Program-made: the position numbers and the translations under genes | Notes under the pieces: model-generated | The model's input: the letters and a program-made list of their open reading frames with translations, nothing else | Told to the model about the DNA's origin: nothing | Database searches by the model: none | In this document: positions 59,821 through 64,000 of the stretch, piece by piece | Position numbering within the stretch: position 1 is the first letter of the stretch | How the letters are laid out: every line of letters begins with the position of its first letter | Source of the DNA: Streptomyces sp. R302 | Lineage (GTDB): Bacteria; Actinomycetota; Actinomycetes; Streptomycetales; Streptomycetaceae | Assembly: GCF_012927245.1 (NCBI RefSeq) | Contig: NZ_JABBGE010000012.1 | Span: 62,001 to 126,000 of the forward strand | Reading direction: 5' to 3' | DNA: 64,000 nt

Positions 59821-60822
59821 ATGCCAGGCGCGCCAGCACCCCGGGGACCCCGCCGCCTGCTCACCGCCCTGCTCTGCGCGGTGGCGGCGGCCGGACTGTA
59901 CGGCTGCTCGGACTCCGGCCCGAACGAGCCGGCCCCGACGCCGACCGGCACCGCCCCCAGCGCCGCCCCCAGTGCCGTCTCCCCGCTCACCGGGCTGCCC
60001 GCCCGCACCGGTCCGGTCCTCGCCGTGAAGATCGACAACGTGCCCGCGGCCCGCCCCCACACCGGCCTCGGCGCCGCCGACCTCGTCTACGTCGAACAGG
60101 TCGAGGGCGGCGTCACCCGGCTCCTCGCCGTCTACTCCTCCCGGCTCCCCGACAGCATCGGCCCGGTCCGCAGCGCCCGCGAGTCCGACATCTCCCTGCT
60201 GCGCCCCTTCGGCAACCCCGCGCTCGCCTACTCCGGCGCCCAGCGCGCCCTGAACCCGCTCCTGGAAGCAGCCCCCCTCGACCTCGTCCAGCAGGCCTCC
60301 GACCCCGCGGCCTTCCGCCGCTCCCCGGACCGGCCCGCCCCGCACAACCTCTACCTGCGCCCCGAGCGCGCCCTGGCCGCCGCCCCGGACGCCTCCGACG
60401 TCCGGTCCGTGGGCTTCCGCTTCGGCGCCGCGCCCGCCGGCGGCACCGCCACCACCACCGAGACCGTCCGCTTCCCGGCCGCCCGCTACGCCTTCACCTG
60501 GTCCGCCGCCGACCGCGGCTGGCACGTCGCCATGGACGGCCGCCCCGCCACCACCACCGACGGCGGCCCGCTCACCCCCGCCACCGTCGTCGTCCAGCGG
60601 GTCACCGTCCGCCCCTCCGACTTCCACGACGTCAACGGCGCCGTCTCCCCGTACACCGAGACCACCGGCTCCGGCACGGCGACCGTGCTGCGCGACGGAC
60701 GGGCGTACGAGGCCCGCTGGTCCCGCCCCGACCCGGCCGGCGGCACCGCCTTCACCACCCCCGACGGCCGCCCCCTCGCCTTCGCGCCCGGACAGGTCTG
60801 GATCGTCCTCGCCCCGCGCTGA
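59821..60822 (+). CDS. DUF3048 domain lipoprotein
   Basis: A 333-residue exported lipoprotein. A twin-Arg-like basic N-terminus and hydrophobic stretch lead to the lipobox LYGC (Cys at about 31), then a Pro/Thr/Ala linker and the DUF3048 domain (VLAVKIDNVPAARPHTGLGAADLVYVEQVEGGVTRLLAVY region; GPVRSARESDISLLRPFGN). DUF3048 proteins such as YerB are envelope proteins of unclear function. GGGAGG lies 6 nt before the ATG. Confidence 0.92.
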   Translation: MPGAPAPRGPRRLLTALLCAVAAAGLYGCSDSGPNEPAPTPTGTAPSAAPSAVSPLTGLPARTGPVLAVKIDNVPAARPHTGLGAADLVYVEQVEGGVTRLLAVYSSRLPDSIGPVRSARESDISLLRPFGNPALAYSGAQRALNPLLEAAPLDLVQQASDPAAFRRSPDRPAPHNLYLRPERALAAAPDASDVRSVGFRFGAAPAGGTATTTETVRFPAARYAFTWSAADRGWHVAMDGRPATTTDGGPLTPATVVVQRVTVRPSDFHDVNGAVSPYTETTGSGTATVLRDGRAYEARWSRPDPAGGTAFTTPDGRPLAFAPGQVWIVLAPR

Positions 60823-60894
60823 CCCGCGGATGAACGCGCCGGACGGGGGGTAGGCGCGGGACACGAGGCAATTCCCCCGGCGAGGAGGCACGTC

Positions 60895-61245
60895 ATGAGC
60901 ACCGGCATGTGGGGCTACGCGGAGTCCTCCGGCCACGTGCCGGGCGACACCCTGATCGGCTACGCGGTGGAGGCCACCGACGGCGGCATCGGCAAGGTCG
61001 ACCGGCACACCGAGGACGTCGACCGGTCCTACCTGGTCGTGGACACCGGGCCGTGGATCCTCGGCCACAAGGTCGTCCTGCCCGCCGGTCTCGTCGACCG
61101 CGTGGACCGGGAGAACGAGACCGTGCACGTGAACTGCACCAAGAAGCACGTCCACGAGTCGCCCGACTTCGAGTCCGGGCAGCACGAGGACGACGTCACC
61201 TTCATCCGGCTCATCGAGCAGTACTACTCGAACCGGCACATGTGA
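60895..61245 (+). CDS. PRC-barrel domain protein
   Basis: A 116-residue protein with a PRC-barrel fold: DTLIGYAVEATDGGIGKVDRH, then YLVVDTGPWILGHKVVLPAGLV, and the conserved end DREN-TVHVN. Such proteins may act in RNA metabolism or stress responses; the role is unknown. GAGGAGG lies 7 nt before the ATG, and TAGGCG upstream may be a -10. Confidence 0.88.
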   Translation: MSTGMWGYAESSGHVPGDTLIGYAVEATDGGIGKVDRHTEDVDRSYLVVDTGPWILGHKVVLPAGLVDRVDRENETVHVNCTKKHVHESPDFESGQHEDDVTFIRLIEQYYSNRHM

Positions 61246-61272
61246 GAGCGGACCGGGCCGTCGGCCGGGCCG

Positions 61273-61488
61273 TCAGCGCGGTGTCGGGCCCGTCCCGCCC
61301 GCGCGTGGCCCGCGCCGCGCCGTGACCGACTCGGTGCTGTCCGCCGCCGCCATCCCGATCGTCGCCACCATCAGCACGATCCAGCCGAACCAGAGCCAGC
61401 CGCTGCTCCCGAGCGCCACCGTGTACGCGCTGATCAGCACCAGCACCGCACAGGTGACGATCGTCATCGCCTTCGTGGAACCGGACAT
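61273..61488 (-). CDS. Small two-helix membrane protein
   Basis: A 71-residue protein with two hydrophobic helices (TIVTCAVLVLISAYTVAL and WLWFGWIVLMVATIGMAAA) and a basic Gly/Pro-rich tail. The function is unknown. Codon use matches the genome. It is convergent with the PRC-barrel gene and has no clear operon partner. Confidence 0.7.
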   Translation of the reverse strand: MSGSTKAMTIVTCAVLVLISAYTVALGSSGWLWFGWIVLMVATIGMAAADSTESVTARRGPRAGGTGPTPR

Positions 61489-61582
61489 CTGCCCGCCCTC
61501 CTCCCGACCGGGGCCAGGGAAGCCTCCCTGCCATGGTGACTCCCCACGGGGGGCGCCCGCTACTCCCGTGCGCTCCGGAAGG

Positions 61583-62530
61583 TCAGCGGCGCGCCTGGAG
61601 CGAGGCCAGGTACGCGTTGTACTCCGCCAGCTCCTTGTCGCCGTCCCGGTCCGCCTGCCGGTCCTTGCGGACCGCCTGCCGCTGCTCGGAGTGGTACCAC
61701 TGGTAGACGAGCGCGATCAGCACGAGCACCGAGGGGATCTCGCTGAACGCCCAGGCGATGCCGCCCGCCGCGTTCTGGTCGGCGAGCGCGTCGATGCCGA
61801 GCGAGGCCGGCGGGTTCTCGTACACCTTCACCATCGGCTGGGACGCCATCATCATGGCGATGCCGAAGAAGGCGTGGAACGGCATGCCCGCGAAGAGCTC
61901 CAGCATCCGCATCACATAGCCGGGCCGGTGCGGGCCCGGGTCCACGCCCATGATCGGCCAGAAGAAGACCACGCCGACCGCGAGGAAGTGGACCATCATC
62001 GCGATGTGCCCCGGCGTCGACGACATCAGGGTGTCGAAGAGCGGGGTGAAGTAGAGGCCGTAGAGGCTGGCGATGAAGATGCCGATGGTGAAGACCGGGT
62101 GCGTGATGATCTTCATGTACCGGCTGTGCAGCAGCTTGAGGAGCAGCTCGCGCGGGCCGAGCGAGCCGCGTCCGGCCACCGGCAGCGCCCGCAGCGCGAG
62201 GGTCACCGGCGCGCCGAGCAGCAGCAGGATCGGCGAGACCATGGAGATCACCATGTGCTGCACCATGTGCACGCTGAACATGACCATGCCGTAGTCGTTC
62301 AGCCGGGTGCACGTCACCAGGGCGACGGTCAGCACGCCGAGGGTGAAGAGCACGGTCCGGGAGACCGGCCAGGCGTCCCCGCGCCGGCGCAGCCGGGCGA
62401 CCCCCCACCCGTACAGGCCGAGCGCCACGAGGCACCCGATGAGGAAGAAGAGGTCGGGAGAGAACTCCAGGCCCCGCCCCAGCGTGAACGGCGGCAGATC
62501 CATGGTCATGCCGTGCCCGCTGTGATCCAT
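61583..62530 (-). CDS. Cytochrome c oxidase assembly / copper-binding membrane protein (CtaG_Bsu/caa3 type)
   Basis: A 315-residue protein with about seven transmembrane helices. MDHSGHGM at the N-terminus is Met/His-rich and could bind copper. FSVHMVQHMVISMVSPILLLLGAP and HFLAVGVVFFWPIMGVDP are the caa3_CtaG signature, with more conserved His. It probably delivers copper to terminal oxidase. The C-terminus is charged and cytoplasmic. Confidence 0.9.
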   Translation of the reverse strand: MDHSGHGMTMDLPPFTLGRGLEFSPDLFFLIGCLVALGLYGWGVARLRRRGDAWPVSRTVLFTLGVLTVALVTCTRLNDYGMVMFSVHMVQHMVISMVSPILLLLGAPVTLALRALPVAGRGSLGPRELLLKLLHSRYMKIITHPVFTIGIFIASLYGLYFTPLFDTLMSSTPGHIAMMVHFLAVGVVFFWPIMGVDPGPHRPGYVMRMLELFAGMPFHAFFGIAMMMASQPMVKVYENPPASLGIDALADQNAAGGIAWAFSEIPSVLVLIALVYQWYHSEQRQAVRKDRQADRDGDKELAEYNAYLASLQARR

Positions 62531-62596
62531 CGCTTACTCCTGGAGCCCATTGCGCGCCGAGCCCGTTTCGCGCTTGTTGTCCGCACCAGACTAGAA

Positions 62597-62628
62597 CCGC
62601 CCCCGGGCGCGCTCGCGACCGGGGGCGG
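62597..62628 (-). terminator. Hairpin terminator after pfkA
   Basis: CCGCCCCCGG (62597-62606) pairs with CCGGGGGCGG (62619-62628) around a 12-nt loop, about 20 bp beyond the pfkA stop. Confidence 0.7.
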
Positions 62629-62647
62629 GTGTCGGGGCGGCGGGTGC

Positions 62648-63676
62648 TCAGAGCACGCACTCGGCCTCGGCGTAGCGGTCCGAGGGGACCGTCTTCAGGG
62701 TCTCGACGGCCTGCGCGAGCGGCACCATGACGATGTCGGTGCCGCGCAGCGAGGTCAGCATGCCGAACTCGCCGCGGTGCGCCGCCTCGACGGCGTGCCA
62801 GCCGAAGCGGGTGGCGAGGACGCGGTCGTACGCGGTGGGGGTGCCGCCGCGCTGGACGTGGCCGAGGATGACCGGGCGGGCCTCCTTGCCGAGCCGGCGC
62901 TCCAGCTCCACGGAGAGCTGGTTGGCGACGCCGGTGAACCGCTCGTGGCCGTAGATGTCGGTGCCGGCGGTCTTGAAGTCCATGGAGGAGCCCTCGCGCG
63001 GCTTGGCGCCCTCGGCGACGACGACGATCGCGAAGCGCTTGCCGTCCTCGAAGCGGGCGCCGACCCGGGAGGTCAGCTCGTCGATGTCGAAGGGGCGCTC
63101 CGGGACGACGACGGCGTGGGCGCCGGCGGCCATGCCCGAGTGCAGGGCTATCCAGCCGGTGTGACGGCCCATGACCTCGACGACGAGGACGCGCTGGTGG
63201 GACTCGGCGGTGGTCTTCAGCCGGTCGAGGGCCTCGGTGGCCACGGTGACGGCGGTGTCGAAGCCGAAGGTGACGTCGGTCGAGGCGATGTCGTTGTCGA
63301 TCGTCTTCGGGACGCCGACGATGGGGAGGCCCGCCTCGGAGAGGAGGTTGGCGGCCTTGAGGGTGCCCTCGCCGCCGATCGGGATGATCGCGTCGAGACC
63401 GAGGTCGGCGACGTGGCCCTTGGCCCGCTCGACGCCGTCGACGAGGTGCGCGGGCTGGACCCGGGAGGAGCCGAGGATGGTGCCGCCGCGGGCGAGGATG
63501 CCGCCCACCGCGTCGAGGTCGAGCTTCCGGTAGTCGCACTCCAGGAGGCCCTTCCACCCGTCGTGGAAGCCGATGACCTCGTCCCCGTGGTCGACCACGG
63601 CCCGGTGCACGACGGACCGGATGACGGCATTCAGACCGGGGCAGTCTCCGCCGGAGGTGAGCACACCAATGCGCAT
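62648..63676 (-). CDS. pfkA: 6-phosphofructokinase
   Basis: A 342-residue glycolytic enzyme converting fructose-6-phosphate to the 1,6-bisphosphate. LTSGGDCPGLNAVIR opens the fold, and PIGGEGTLKAA has Gly where PPi-dependent enzymes have Asp, so ATP is the expected donor. VPKTIDNDI carries Lys at the position that is Gly in the E. coli ATP enzyme, a mixed set seen in actinobacterial PFKs. EVMGRHTGWIA and HVQRGGTPTAYDR are intact. The weak AAAGG ribosome site is about 10 nt before the ATG. Confidence 0.95.
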   Translation of the reverse strand: MRIGVLTSGGDCPGLNAVIRSVVHRAVVDHGDEVIGFHDGWKGLLECDYRKLDLDAVGGILARGGTILGSSRVQPAHLVDGVERAKGHVADLGLDAIIPIGGEGTLKAANLLSEAGLPIVGVPKTIDNDIASTDVTFGFDTAVTVATEALDRLKTTAESHQRVLVVEVMGRHTGWIALHSGMAAGAHAVVVPERPFDIDELTSRVGARFEDGKRFAIVVVAEGAKPREGSSMDFKTAGTDIYGHERFTGVANQLSVELERRLGKEARPVILGHVQRGGTPTAYDRVLATRFGWHAVEAAHRGEFGMLTSLRGTDIVMVPLAQAVETLKTVPSDRYAEAECVL

Positions 63677-63865
63677 AGCCCAAAAACCTTTGCAACGTGG
63701 GCCGACTCCCGGACCACGTCGTCCGGCTGGATCCCCGCCACCCTATCGTTGCCGGGTGGCGGGGCCGAACCGGATGTCCGCAGATTGGACACCGTATTTA
63801 CTTACGAATCCAATGTGCGCCAGCCCGCTCAGAAGTGCGCTTCCGCGCGACTTCCCGACGGCTCG

Positions 63866-64000
63866 TCAGGCGGGCTGGGAGGCGGCCGCGATGCGCTCGG
63901 AGCGCAGCGCCTCGTACCACCGGTCGTCGGTCGGCGGCAGCGCGTTCACATCGAGGGCCAGCTTCAGGAGCAGGTCCGCGATCTGCGGGTTGCGGGCCAT
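63866..64000 (-). CDS. C-terminal end of an unidentified gene
   Basis: A minus-strand frame enters from the right edge and ends at 63866. The visible 44 residues (PQIADLLLKLALDVNALPP, DDRWYEALRSERIAAA) look helical and mildly acidic. An ATG coincides with the last three bases, but an internal methionine is as likely as a start. I do not recognise the family. Confidence 0.5.
   Translation of the reverse strand: MARNPQIADLLLKLALDVNALPPTDDRWYEALRSERIAAASQPA

Overview
The window is chromosomal DNA of a Streptomyces or close relative. GC content is very high, third codon positions are nearly always G or C, GTG and TTG starts are common, many mRNAs look leaderless (a -10-like TAGNNT or TANNNT element 6-8 nt before the start), and the families include mycothiol-dependent, PucR, XRE-cupin and NlpC/P60 proteins. 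There are no tRNA or rRNA genes, insertion sequences, integrases, CRISPR arrays or phage genes. It reads as ordinary chromosome with a few gene remnants and several striking repeats.

Layout. 1-12.9 kb holds housekeeping and transport genes: undecaprenyl-diphosphatase, TVP38 and DedA membrane proteins, AlkD-like repair, MFS, thioesterase, two left-handed beta-helix proteins, EamA with a divergent XRE-cupin regulator, a YbaK-like deacylase and a CoA-binding protein, plus the broken tail of a GH3 glycosidase. 13-18.3 kb has an acyl-CoA ligase/carboxylesterase operon facing a PucR regulator, then a YigZ protein. 18.4-22.8 kb is the sbcD-sbcC nuclease operon, preceded by an unusual array of about 26 seven-base, largely self-complementary units. 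22.8-36.6 kb contains two Lrp/AsnC regulators, a DUF885 peptidase, a trans-sulfuration enzyme, an ACT-GNAT fusion, PhoD with a well-formed PHO box, a MocR regulator with a 240-residue hexapeptide-repeat linker, a second EamA transporter, a hydrolase, and GntR and ROK regulators. 36.8-44.7 kb carries purB-mug (mug probably starts at CTG), an SGNH hydrolase, a mycothiol-dependent isomerase-like fusion, two CNNM/CBS membrane proteins, a GNAT and a VOC protein.

44.7-49.4 kb is the biotin locus (bioB-bioA-bioD facing bioF). An anti-sigma-type ATPase, a deaminase and an NlpC/P60 hydrolase follow; the hydrolase leader looks like a c-di-AMP (ydaO) riboswitch. At 52 kb there is a truncated ClpP-like remnant beside an unidentified gene tail. 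52.7-57.3 kb is a complete urease operon, ureABCFGD, without ureE. 57.4-64 kb has a secreted tripeptidyl-aminopeptidase-like enzyme, PlsC, a DUF3048 lipoprotein, a PRC-barrel protein, CtaG, 6-phosphofructokinase and a partial gene.

The most unusual signal is the heptad array before sbcDC. Many departures from its GGATCC core are still perfect palindromes, and its downstream neighbour encodes a nuclease complex whose known substrates are hairpins and palindromes. All calls come from reading the sequence; no database search was run.
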